A stretch of 64,000 bases of DNA from Streptomyces olindensis (GTDB taxonomy: Bacteria; Actinomycetota; Actinomycetes; Streptomycetales; Streptomycetaceae), in the NCBI GenBank assembly GCA_000696115.1, contig JJOH01000010.1:131126-195125 (forward strand), in the 5' to 3' direction. Every line of letters begins with the position of its first letter. The stretch's first letter is position 1. The notes below the pieces were generated by a model. That model made no database searches, was not told the DNA's origin, and was given only the letters and a program-made list of their open reading frames with translations. Of this stretch, positions 32,181-39,627 are shown in pieces. A program made the position numbers and the translations under genes.

Positions 32181-33181
32181 CAGGCCGCCTCAGCCGCGGG
32201 TGCCTCGCCTTCCGGGACGTCCACGGCGTGCAGCGCACGGCCGTCGGCACGCTCGTCCTTCAGGGTGTCGCGCAGCTTGCGGGCGTTGGCCTGTGAGACG
32301 CGCAGCGTGGTGCGCAGCCGGTCCGCGGTCAGTTCCGCCTCGGTCCACTCCGCGGTGACCGTGCGCGCCTCGCTCAGCGCGTCCTCGAAGGTGCGCTGAG
32401 CCTTTCCCTTGGCCTTGGCGGTCGTCCGTCGACGCGGGCGCGGCTTGGGCTCAGCCGGGGGCGCCGGCGGATTCTCCACCGGAGGCGGGGTGGCCGTCTC
32501 CTGATCGGTGACGGGGGCCAGGTCGCCCATGCGCAGCATCACGCGCTCGCGCCGCGGGGTCTTCGAGCGCCACTTGCGGCCGTAGCGCTCGCGCAGGTCC
32601 GCGCGGGCCAACTGCCGCTCCTTCTCCCGCTCCAGCGCCTCGGAGTAGGAGGTGACCTCCCACAGCGTCATGCGGCGCCACAGCGCGAAGGTGGAGGGGA
32701 AGGCGAGCAGCCAACGAGAGAACCGGATCTTCTCCATGCGTCGACCGGTGGCCGCGCCGATCCGCACGGCGTAGATGTGCGCGCCGATCTCGGAAAACAC
32801 CACCCACAGCAGCGGCATGGTGCCGTGCGCGACCTTCGCCCACACACCGTGTCCCGCGGCGACGTTCAGCCCGCAGGTGACCAGGGTGAGCACCCAGGGC
32901 ACGAACCGCACCCACGCGAGCGCCATATCCATCCGGATCAACAGCAGGTTGGCGACGGTGAACACCGGGATGGCCACGTCGATACCGACCGGCAGCATCC
33001 ACGGCTCGCCAAAGCCCCACCGCGCGGCAGCCGCGGACACGGCGTCGAACGAGGAGATCAGACCGAGCGCGCCGACTCCGGCCGCGGCGAGCGCTCCGAC
33101 TCCGGCGAGCCCCATTTCCGGGCGGGTCAGCGGCGGAACCCCGGACGGCGACGCTTCCGGGGTCGGGGTCGTAGTGGTCAT
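32180..33181 (-). CDS. DUF2637 membrane protein
   Basis: 333 residues. Four transmembrane helices occupy about 22-150 (GLAGVGALAAAGVGALGLIS, PWMLPVGIDVAIPVFTVANLLLI, FVPWVLTLVTCGLNVAAG, TMPLLWVVFSEIGAHIYAV), the DUF2637 pattern. A cytoplasmic basic helical region and a coiled C-terminal segment (FEDALSEARTVTAEWTEAEL) follow. It is a common AICE component next to traB, likely membrane support for transfer or spread. The start at 33181 is fixed by the ATGA overlap with the 96-aa gene. Confidence 0.85.
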   Translation of the reverse strand: MTTTTPTPEASPSGVPPLTRPEMGLAGVGALAAAGVGALGLISSFDAVSAAAARWGFGEPWMLPVGIDVAIPVFTVANLLLIRMDMALAWVRFVPWVLTLVTCGLNVAAGHGVWAKVAHGTMPLLWVVFSEIGAHIYAVRIGAATGRRMEKIRFSRWLLAFPSTFALWRRMTLWEVTSYSEALEREKERQLARADLRERYGRKWRSKTPRRERVMLRMGDLAPVTDQETATPPPVENPPAPPAEPKPRPRRRTTAKAKGKAQRTFEDALSEARTVTAEWTEAELTADRLRTTLRVSQANARKLRDTLKDERADGRALHAVDVPEGEAPAAEAA

Positions 33182-33468
33182 GCCGCCACCCCCTTGCGTG
33201 CCGAGCGGCGGCCCCGGGCAAGGCGGGTGAGCGGGACGACGTCGAACAGGTCCGGGTTCTCCTCGATGACCTGCGCGGCGATGCGGATCAGGTCGTCGGG
33301 AAGGTGCGGGTTGTCGGCGAGGATGTCGCGCGCCGCGTCCTCGCGGGCCGCGCGCTCTTCGTCCGTCTCGCCCTCCACCCCGAGCCACAACTCAACCGGG
33401 GTACCGAGCGCCAGTTCCGCGAAGTCTTCTACAGAAACGGCCTGTTGACGGCCGATGTAGGCACGCAT
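33178..33468 (-). CDS. Acidic AICE protein (96 aa)
   Basis: 96 residues, helical and acidic in the middle (EGETDEERAAREDAARDILA), with a basic end (RLARGRRSARKG). Starts at ATG 33468 behind AGGAG at 33474-33478. It is the first gene after structured leader 2 and overlaps DUF2637 by ATGA. No known domain. As first gene of the 33.5-29.5 kb transfer operon its translation would set coupling for the genes after it. Confidence 0.75.
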   Translation of the reverse strand: MRAYIGRQQAVSVEDFAELALGTPVELWLGVEGETDEERAAREDAARDILADNPHLPDDLIRIAAQVIEENPDLFDVVPLTRLARGRRSARKGVAA

Positions 33469-33542
33469 GAATGCTCCTGAAGTGGGAGGGACGGGGAGCC
33501 GGAGCAGTCGCAGGCGTGTTGGTGAGACGGCGACTGCTCCGG
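33469..33542 (-). ncRNA. Structured leader, copy 2 (upstream of the transfer operon)
   Basis: 13-bp perfect stem (33530-33542 with 33499-33511), 18-nt loop, then a conserved strand with CCCTCC (33485-33490) and the AGGAG site (33474-33478). Stem bases differ from copy 1 at most inner positions yet remain complementary, whereas the loop and the 3' strand are conserved. That pattern is expected for a functional RNA rather than a simple terminator. Confidence 0.6.
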
Positions 33543-33630
33543 AGAGACCCGAGCCGCGGCGCGGCAGGGGGAAGTGCCCCGGGCCGGATCTGATCCGGCG
33601 CCCTTCACGGCGGGATGCCGGGGCTGGTGA

Positions 33631-33813
33631 TCAGCGGCGGAAGGCCCAGGAGATGAGGCTGCTCACACTGTCGGTGACGTCGGTGACACGGCCCGACTCC
33701 AGTTCATCGGCGCGCGCCTCCATCCGCTCCGCGGCTTCGTCCTTGCCGCGCTTGCGCAGCACCTTCGCCGCCTCGCGGTTCTTGGCGGCCTGGTTCTTCA
33801 TGCGGTCAGACAT
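33631..33813 (-). CDS. Small helical AICE protein (60 aa)
   Basis: 60 residues from ATG 33813, which follows GAGGGGG. The sequence is one long charged helix (MKNQAAKNREAAKVLRKRGK, DEAAERMEARADELE) ending in SVSSLISWAFRR, possibly an amphipathic membrane contact. The longer frame to 34041 lacks coding bias. It is first in the leftward transcript from the divergent control region. Function unknown. Confidence 0.7.
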   Translation of the reverse strand: MSDRMKNQAAKNREAAKVLRKRGKDEAAERMEARADELESGRVTDVTDSVSSLISWAFRR

Positions 33814-34354
33814 GGAAGTTCCCCCTCGTTCGATCGATGTGGACACCGGGGCTCCGGCTCCCCTCAACCCCGCCCGTACGGGGCGGCTCCGCAGAGCTCC
33901 CGGACGGGCAGGGCGAGCAACCGGCGCGGCGCTATCCGCCGCGATTCGGTGGAAGGCGACCGGTCGCCCGATGCACCCGGAGGTGCTCACGGGCCAGGGA
34001 TGAACGGCGCCGCCATGCCGGTCGATCACGGCCGCGCCCATCGCTTTCGTCGACTCATTGCCACTCCTTCAGGTCGCTGATCAGGGGATTCGCACTGCAA
34101 GGGGGACCTGGTCCCCACTCTCCGGCCGTTGCTCGCGGTCACCGGGCCACCTCGCCAGTACGGGCCGAAACCCTGTTCTGCCTGGCCTTTAGCGGGATTG
34201 CAGCGTCCCCGCCCTGTGCATTCGTGCAGGTCAAGCAGCCCCTTTCCCGACGATCCGGGCGGGCGTTCGTTGACTAGCTTGCACTAGTCTGCTGTGGTGC
34301 ACAACCCTCGTGGGGTGATGCGCTCTAGTTCGCTGTGGTGGGTACGCTCAGGGC
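33814..34354. promoter_or_regulatory. Divergent control region of the AICE with operator repeats
   Basis: 540 bases without a gene. Near the regulator start lie an interrupted palindrome GACTAG-N6-CTAGTC (34272-34289) overlapping a TTGACT -35-like hexamer (34270-34275), and a 16-bp direct repeat CTAGTCTGCTGTGGTG (34284-34299) / CTAGTTCGCTGTGGTG (34325-34340) spaced 41 bases. These are good candidates for the GntR protein's own operators. The left half (33,820-34,200) shows no recognisable structure beyond promoter-like AT steps for the 60-aa gene. Confidence 0.6.
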
Positions 34355-34690
34355 ATGACTGCCACAGGAGGGCCGAAGCCGAAAGCGGTGCAGGTCGCGG
34401 ACGCACTTCGCGAAGACATCAAGAGAATGAAGCCGGGGGAGAAACTCCCCTCACAGCGCGAATTGATCGACCGGTTCGGGTTCGCGAGCCAGACCATCCA
34501 GAACGGTTTGGCAGCACTCCGAGCCGAAGGGTTGATCGTGTCGGCCGGAAACCTCGGCAACTTCGTCAGCGACGGGGCTCCCCCCAGCAGCGACGTACGC
34601 GACGACATCAAGGAAATCCGCTCCCAGATTCAGGCGTTGACTGAACGGGTCGCAGCGCTCGAAGAACGCTCCGCCCCAAGTGGTGCGTGA
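34355..34690 (+). CDS. GntR-family repressor (KorSA-like)
   Basis: 111 residues: an N-terminal GntR winged helix (VADALREDIKRMKPGEKLPS, then QRELIDRFGFASQTIQNGLAALRAEG) without a large effector domain, followed by a coiled coil (DVRDDIKEIRSQIQALTERVAALEER) that probably dimerises. Short GntR regulators of this type (KorSA of pSAM2) repress their own gene and the transfer/replication activator. Operator-like repeats precede it. ATG at 34355. Confidence 0.88.
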   Translation: MTATGGPKPKAVQVADALREDIKRMKPGEKLPSQRELIDRFGFASQTIQNGLAALRAEGLIVSAGNLGNFVSDGAPPSSDVRDDIKEIRSQIQALTERVAALEERSAPSGA

Positions 34691-34848
34691 TCTGCAACCA
34701 GCATGCGGGGAACGGGAGTTGTGACGTAAGTGACAGCTAGGGGACGCCGAAGCGGAGGTGGGGACATGTCCAGTGACACCCCCCTGTCCCCTTCCCTGTC
34801 CCCGTGGCGCGCGGGTGAGACTCGGAGTAGGCACTCGGAGGAGGGCAC

Positions 34849-36096
34849 ATGACCGACGACAGGCCCGCATGGGCGCGGCGCATCGCTGCCGAACGGGCGG
34901 CCCGTGACTGGTCGCAGCGGGACGCCGTGAGGGCACTGCGGGCTCACGCACCCGCGGAGCTGCCCGCGGAAGAGAGCATGATTCGCCAGTGGAAGCGCTG
35001 GGAGTCAGGGCAGATGCCGAACGACTTCTACCAACCGGTCATCGCGGCCCTGTTCGGCACCGTGACGCATGCGCTCTTCCCAGCGCCGGCACGGCGGGAT
35101 GGAGACAAGGAGATCCTGGCAGCGTCCGGGATGGAGACGCTGGAAATCGTGAGCCGTCTCAACCGGTCCGACGTCGACAACGCCACGCTTGACGCCCTGC
35201 GGATCACTGCGGACCGGCTCGCATCGGAGTACCCGTTCATGCCGAGCGAGCAGCTTCTCATCGAGGGGCGGCAGTGGCTGCGCCGTGTGGTCGACCTCCA
35301 CACGAAGAGCCTCACGCTCGCGCAGCACCGTGAAGTGCTCGCGCTGTCTGGTTGGCTCGCCCTACTCGTCGGCTGCGTCGAGTACGACACAGGCGCCCGC
35401 CACGCGGCAGAGTCGACGCGGCAAGCCGCGCTCTCGCTCGCGACTGAGGCTGACCATGCGGAGGTCGCAGGGTGGGCGCACGAGATGCGGGCCTGGTTCG
35501 CTCTCACTACCGGCGACTACCGGGGCGTGATTGCTGCGGCCCAGGCTGGGGCCGAGAGGGCACCGCATGCTGGCGTTGCCGTGCAACTCGCTGGCCAGGA
35601 GGCTAAGGCTTGGGCGCGGATCGGCGACCGCCGGCAAGTCGAGGTGGCCTTGGACAAGGGGCGCCGGTTGCTCGAAGGGATGCCGTACCCCGAGAACCTG
35701 GACAACCACTTCGTGGTTGACCCTGCCAAGTTCGACTTCTATGCAATGGACTGTTACCGCCTGGTCGGTGAGAACAAGCTCGCGCGCACGCTCGCCGAAG
35801 AGGTGCTGAGGGCGGGAACGGATTTCGACGGCACCGAGCGTTCGCCAATGCGCAACGCGGAAGCGCGGGTGACCCTCGGAGTCACGGCGGCGCGTGAGGG
35901 CGACTTGGAGCAGGCACTCACTATGGGGGAACGGGCCCTCGAAGGGGACCGAAAATCGGTGCCGTCGCTGATTATGACCAGCCGCGAGCTAGCTGCCGAG
36001 ATGAAGCGCCGATACATCTCCGAACCGGCGGCTCAAGATTACCTCGCACGACTTCAAGCACTCGGCCAGGAAACCCCCGGATTTCTACCACAGTGA
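34849..36096 (+). CDS. XRE-type regulator with TPR-like domain
   Basis: 415 residues. An N-terminal helix-turn-helix (about 8-65; WARRIAAERAARDWSQRDAV...SMIRQWKRWESGQMPNDFY) is followed by a long all-helical domain made of tetratricopeptide-like repeats (about 95-400), as in actinobacterial AICE and Streptomyces XRE regulators. Such regulators may respond to peptides or protein partners and control transfer. GAGGAGGG precedes the ATG. A gap of about 160 bases from the GntR gene contains no clear terminator. Confidence 0.85.
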   Translation: MTDDRPAWARRIAAERAARDWSQRDAVRALRAHAPAELPAEESMIRQWKRWESGQMPNDFYQPVIAALFGTVTHALFPAPARRDGDKEILAASGMETLEIVSRLNRSDVDNATLDALRITADRLASEYPFMPSEQLLIEGRQWLRRVVDLHTKSLTLAQHREVLALSGWLALLVGCVEYDTGARHAAESTRQAALSLATEADHAEVAGWAHEMRAWFALTTGDYRGVIAAAQAGAERAPHAGVAVQLAGQEAKAWARIGDRRQVEVALDKGRRLLEGMPYPENLDNHFVVDPAKFDFYAMDCYRLVGENKLARTLAEEVLRAGTDFDGTERSPMRNAEARVTLGVTAAREGDLEQALTMGERALEGDRKSVPSLIMTSRELAAEMKRRYISEPAAQDYLARLQALGQETPGFLPQ

Positions 36097-36135
36097 TTTA
36101 GACAGATCCAGGTACGGGGTGACCCTTTCCAGTCA

Positions 36136-36726
36136 TCACTGATCGACTACCAGCGCGCTCGCCACCGACGCCGAATCCTGATCTGGCACTGAGGCGGACT
36201 GGACTTCGTCAACTACCGCATCGAGCGTGGCTGGCACGTCCCTCTGGCGCACGCTCAACATCGGCGCGACTCTCCAGTAGGCGATTCCTTCTGGTTCAAC
36301 GATCCAAAAAGCAGCGTGCCGATCCCTAGCAGCGATCCGATCCCTATACCTCTTAATGTCCACAGGATTACTGTCTCCTGCATTTGGTACGGCCATGGAC
36401 CAGCCAGGCGGAAGCACCGCAACGAGCATAGTTTTCGCGTCGCCAAAGGTATCCACCCAGTAAAGTCGATCCCGCTCCTTTTCCAAGCTGTCAACCTGTT
36501 GCACGAGCCGATCATAGTTCGTTGGATCGTCAAGACAAACCGCGCCACCCGCAATGGAAATCTGCCCTTGCACGCAGTCACGCGCCTGCCAGTGCACACG
36601 CAGCCGTTGCGTCGCCTTCGAGTTAGGCGACCACCGCACAGATGTGGCTGACCAGTCATTCCCCTGCTTGAACAGATCCAACACAACAAGCGGGAAAAGG
36701 CTCGCGGCAGGAGTTCCTGACGACAT
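36136..36726 (-). CDS. Cargo protein of unknown function (196 aa)
   Basis: 196 residues from ATG 36726 (MSSGTPAASLFPLVVLDLFK; AGGG upstream). Lower GC than the rest of the element. Mixed alpha/beta with QRLRVHWQARDCVQGQISIAG, an acidic helix (YDRLVQQVDSLEKERDRLYW), and a hydrophobic PPGWSMAVPNAGDSNPVDIKRYRD, IVEPEGIAYW. No family recognised. It lies 29 bases downstream of the 156-aa membrane protein on the same strand and likely forms an operon with it. Convergent with the XRE regulator. Possibly a DUF4365-like or defence protein, but nothing in the motifs proves it. Confidence 0.65.
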   Translation of the reverse strand: MSSGTPAASLFPLVVLDLFKQGNDWSATSVRWSPNSKATQRLRVHWQARDCVQGQISIAGGAVCLDDPTNYDRLVQQVDSLEKERDRLYWVDTFGDAKTMLVAVLPPGWSMAVPNAGDSNPVDIKRYRDRIAARDRHAAFWIVEPEGIAYWRVAPMLSVRQRDVPATLDAVVDEVQSASVPDQDSASVASALVVDQ

Positions 36727-36761
36727 AATCACACCCTTGCAGAGGTTCGTGAGACTCAGCC

Positions 36762-37232
36762 CTAAAAGAGACGCTTTCCAGAGGTCCGGGAAAGGAGATC
36801 ACCCGTCAGCGCTTCTTGCAAATTGCTACACTTTTCCCGGATCTCCGCAACCTTCACGTCCGGCAATTTATCCGTCAACTTAGCCCCCTCCTGACCATCT
36901 GTAGCCCCGAGACCAGAAAGAGACTTCATGAGATCATCGTAAGCGGACTGACTTTTGCGTGACAGATAGAGACCCGAGTCCCCGTAGATCCAGCTTGCAA
37001 GATTGCGCTGAAGATCTTCCGCTTGTGAGTAATCCGCTTGACCATCCGCGTGTTTACTAAAGAGTCGAGTGTGCTGCCACAATTCTCGATAGCCAGGATC
37101 TCGCTTACCTCGGAGGTCTTCGTCCACTTTGCGGCGCGCATCAAGAACGCTCTTAATTGCCGCAGCAACGAGGCCAAATACGGCGCCCACTCCAGCGGAC
37201 AGGACCGTAGACGCCACACTCGCAGCGGCCAT
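36762..37232 (-). CDS. Cargo protein with N-terminal membrane helix (156 aa)
   Basis: 156 residues from ATG 37232 with GGAG seven bases upstream. An N-terminal Ala/Val-rich helix (about 3-27; AASVASTVLSAGVGAVFGLVAAA) anchors a soluble helical domain (VDEDLRGKRDPGYRELWQHTRLF, YLSRKSQSAYDDLMKSLSG). Codon use is less GC-biased than the core element. No recognised family. The pair of a membrane-anchored and a soluble protein between the regulator and HNH module looks like a self-contained cargo unit. Confidence 0.65.
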   Translation of the reverse strand: MAAASVASTVLSAGVGAVFGLVAAAIKSVLDARRKVDEDLRGKRDPGYRELWQHTRLFSKHADGQADYSQAEDLQRNLASWIYGDSGLYLSRKSQSAYDDLMKSLSGLGATDGQEGAKLTDKLPDVKVAEIREKCSNLQEALTGDLLSRTSGKRLF

Positions 37233-37433
37233 AGCAGATCTCCTTGCTGTTCGGGCAAGCCTGGCCTCTATGGCCAACATGCCATGAGATCTGACAGGCT
37301 GCATCTCATAGCCTGCAATCAGCGTGACTGGCTATGCGCAGCTCCCTCGTATGGCTCAGAAACGACCGGCCTCTTGGGTGTGTCGGCTGTTGAAGGTTGC
37401 AGGAATCCGAGTCCCTGCCACGAAGGGGGATGC

Positions 37434-37883
37434 ATGGCCGATGGAACCGACGTCCTACTAGAGCTCTGGAAGGATCACCGAGCGGCTGACCGCCAGGTCG
37501 AGAGCCAAAGGGCGACACTCACGAACATCATCATCGTGCTAATGGGGGCTGGGCTGGGCTTCCTCGCGCAGAAGGGCTTGCAGACGTCCATGCTTGTCGT
37601 GACGCTACCGATGCTCGGCCTTGGGCTCTACGGCACTCTCGCTTGCCTGAAGTTTCACGAGAGGAGCGCTTTTCATGTTGGGCAGGCCAAAGGGCTCCGT
37701 CGGAAGATCAACAGTAAGTTCCCAGACCTGAACATCGAGGCTGGCCTGACCGAAACGAGCCGCGCTCAACGGGCTCGTTTCCCGCGGCTGAGGAGACTGC
37801 GTTCATACACGGTGTGGGTTGCTCTGCACTGTGCCATCGCGGTCTCTGGAGCGGCACTCACCGGATGGATCATCTTCACCTGA
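37434..37883 (+). CDS. Three-helix membrane protein of unknown function (149 aa)
   Basis: 149 residues from ATG 37434, preceded by AAGGGGG. A cytoplasmic helix (ADGTDVLLELWKDHRAADRQ) leads into three transmembrane helices (about 29-47, 52-72, 122-147) separated by a basic/polar loop (HVGQAKGLRRKINSKFPDLN). The arrangement is similar in outline to SLATT and other small effector-like membrane proteins, but no family motif is certain. Divergent from the 156-aa gene with about 200 bases between, within the lower-GC cargo region. Confidence 0.65.
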   Translation: MADGTDVLLELWKDHRAADRQVESQRATLTNIIIVLMGAGLGFLAQKGLQTSMLVVTLPMLGLGLYGTLACLKFHERSAFHVGQAKGLRRKINSKFPDLNIEAGLTETSRAQRARFPRLRRLRSYTVWVALHCAIAVSGAALTGWIIFT

Positions 37884-38132
37884 CCTGGCTGCTGGAGAGT
37901 AAAACGCACTGGCGCCAGCGTCCGAGCCGGGACACGACCGGCGACTACCGCGGCGAGAGCGCGGGCCGGAGCCGACACGGTGGCGAACCATGGGTGGTGT
38001 GCAGCTCTCCCGGCCAGGGAGCCGATGCGCGACTTCGTGGTGCCCCCAAGGCCGAGCCTCTGAAAGGTCAAGGCCCCGCTTGCGTAGGTGAACGCTTAGG
38101 CACGAGTAGAGGACCTTCCGCAGGGGCGGGAC

Positions 38133-38155
38133 GGGGGCCAAACGGGGGGCCAAAC
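38133..38155 (+). promoter_or_regulatory. Arm-type site pair B (GGGGGCCAAAC x2)
   Basis: GGGGGCCAAAC at 38133-38143 and 38145-38155, same spacing and orientation as pairs A and C. Pair B starts 123 bases before the relic core; pair C starts 125 bases before the true attR core. Confidence 0.75.
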
Positions 38156-38249
38156 GACCGAGCCTCGCCAAGACCACCTCGGACAGTAATGGACAGTCCT
38201 GGAGGCTGAACGCACAGTTCAGCGACCCCGGGCCGGGTCAGGAATGGCC

Positions 38250-38282
38250 CGATCGCGTTCGGGAGCAAGCGGTCCAGGGGCA
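38250..38282 (+). repeat. Relic attachment core inside the element
   Basis: CGATCGCGTTCGGGA (38250-38264) is identical to the attR junction at 39622-39636. After it the match decays, but AAG, GGTC, GGG and CAAA recur in register with the tRNA T-arm sequence of attR. The preceding bases (GGTCAGGAATGGCC) also resemble those before attR (GGTCAAGCAGGCCG). This looks like a mutated old attR. Confidence 0.72.
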
Positions 38283-38316
38283 AAGTGCGGGCTTCTCGCG
38301 CCACGAAGATGCAGCA

Positions 38317-38354
38317 CGAAGCAGGGCGCCCCGGACGCGGGGTGCCCTGCTTCG
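38317..38354 (-). terminator. Hairpin terminator after the HNH gene
   Basis: 16-bp stem with one mismatch (38317-38332 CGAAGCAGGGCGCCCC with 38339-38354) and a 6-nt loop, 20 bases downstream of the HNH stop on the minus strand. Confidence 0.8.
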
Positions 38355-38373
38355 GCTCGTGCGTACGCTTGGG

Positions 38374-39231
38374 TCAGTCGCCGTCGTCCTCCTTGCGGCG
38401 CTTGCGGTCGCGCTCGTACTTCTTAATTGCTTCAGGTGCGCCCTCCGCCGGCCAGGGCTTCCAGGCCCGCAGTTCGTAGGTCACCGCGGTGATGCCGTTT
38501 TCCTTGGTCCGGTGCGAGACGATGTCCCACCCGAGGACGAACCGCAGCTCGCGAAGCCGCTTCTTGGGGTCGCCCTTGTGCGTGTCCCGTGCCACGATCT
38601 GGATCAGTTCGGCAGGAGTGAACTCTCCCTTGTCGGCGAACGCCTTGAGCAGCTCGCCGATCCGCTCCCAGGGGTTCGGCCGGTGTATCGCCTGAGCGAG
38701 GGCATCGCCGTAGGGGTTCAGGCTCTCGAAGAACGCCTTCTTGCCGTTGTTGTGCGCCTGGCAGAGCGGCTCTAGGTTGTCCAGCTCTGTCTTCCCGCCC
38801 CAGGACCGCGGGACGATGTGGTCGATCTGGAGCCTGGTGTCCTTAGGGCCTGCTCCGCACATCGCACAGAAGCGCCCCTTGACGGTGAATACTTCCGCCT
38901 GAAGCTTCGGGGAGATCTTCACGTTGTCACCGGCGGGCGTCTCGCTCCAGCCCACAAGCTTATAGACCCACTTCCCATCACCCTCGCGGCGGTAGGAATC
39001 GACCTTGAAGTGGTCACGCACTTCCCGGAGCCGACGCTGGGTGTGCACGTTGCCCTTCCCGAATACCTCCCGGGACCGCTGGATCCACTCGTCCATGGTC
39101 GGCGGGTCTTCACGCCGCTCCAGCAGGAAATCGGCAGCCGCCGCCGTCTCCCGATTCGTGAACAGGGCCTTGACTTCAGCACTGCCAGGCGTCGGCAGCG
39201 GTCGCTCTGCCGTCTCGTTCATGTCCGTCAT
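38374..39231 (-). CDS. HNH endonuclease domain protein
   Basis: 285 residues from ATG 39231 (GAGGGGG seven bases upstream). An N-terminal helical region (about 10-110) is followed by an HNH nuclease (about 118-165) with zinc-type CAMCGAGPKDTRLQIDHIVP, SWGGKTELDNLEPLCQAHN and a following K-rich helix; His in DHIVP, Asn in LDNLEPLC and His in AHNNGKK form the catalytic site. A basic C-terminal domain follows. It may be a restriction or homing-type nuclease; no methylase is adjacent. It lies between the relic right end and the true right end, so it was acquired as a separate cassette. Confidence 0.85.
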   Translation of the reverse strand: MTDMNETAERPLPTPGSAEVKALFTNRETAAAADFLLERREDPPTMDEWIQRSREVFGKGNVHTQRRLREVRDHFKVDSYRREGDGKWVYKLVGWSETPAGDNVKISPKLQAEVFTVKGRFCAMCGAGPKDTRLQIDHIVPRSWGGKTELDNLEPLCQAHNNGKKAFFESLNPYGDALAQAIHRPNPWERIGELLKAFADKGEFTPAELIQIVARDTHKGDPKKRLRELRFVLGWDIVSHRTKENGITAVTYELRAWKPWPAEGAPEAIKKYERDRKRRKEDDGD

Positions 39232-39375
39232 CGCGGAACCCCCTCGTGATCGCCAACCCCGCTGGTCGACGATCAAAATTTACAGGGCGGCATGAGGCTA
39301 AGGCAAGCTACTTCAGCATGCCGCCTAAGTGCTTTGAGGGCACTATCTCGCTCTGACCTGGGCTGTTACCAATCT

Positions 39376-39421
39376 CTCGCCGCCGGAAAATACTGCCCTC
39401 CCGAGGTTTTCCGGCGGCGAG
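39376..39421. repeat. 15-bp perfect inverted repeat near attR
   Basis: CTCGCCGCCGGAAAA (39376-39390) and its complement TTTTCCGGCGGCGAG (39407-39421), 16-nt loop. It is not adjacent to a gene end. It may be a secondary replication signal, a Xis/Int accessory site or a single-strand origin; no direct evidence favours one. Confidence 0.7.
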
Positions 39422-39502
39422 ATTCGTCGGCAGAGTGCGAGACTCAAGGCGCCCACGCCATCGAGCCGACGGCCCTGAGGTCTGCAGAGCGCTCGCCCGG
39501 AA

Positions 39503-39525
39503 GGGGGCCAAACAGGGGGCCAAAC
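39503..39525 (+). promoter_or_regulatory. Arm-type site pair C (GGGGGCCAAAC x2)
   Basis: GGGGGCCAAAC at 39503-39513 and 39515-39525, about 100 bases left of the attR core. With pair A it would flank the core on both sides in the circular form, as expected of P and P' arms. Confidence 0.72.
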
Positions 39526-39627
39526 GGCGTGCACGACTACCGACGGTCCCGGACGCCCATGGACGATGAGGACGACCTACTCCCAGACCAGGGAGGTGAT
39601 CGGGGAGGTCAAGCAGGCCGCCGATCG

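Larger units (their letters stand above)
37884..38373. other. Gene-free stretch with a decayed right end of the element
   Basis: 490 bases with no credible reading frame. In order: about 250 bases of unremarkable sequence, arm-site pair B (38133-38155), a spacer, the relic core (38250 onward) and the HNH terminator (38317-38354). Sub-features are listed separately. Confidence 0.7.
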
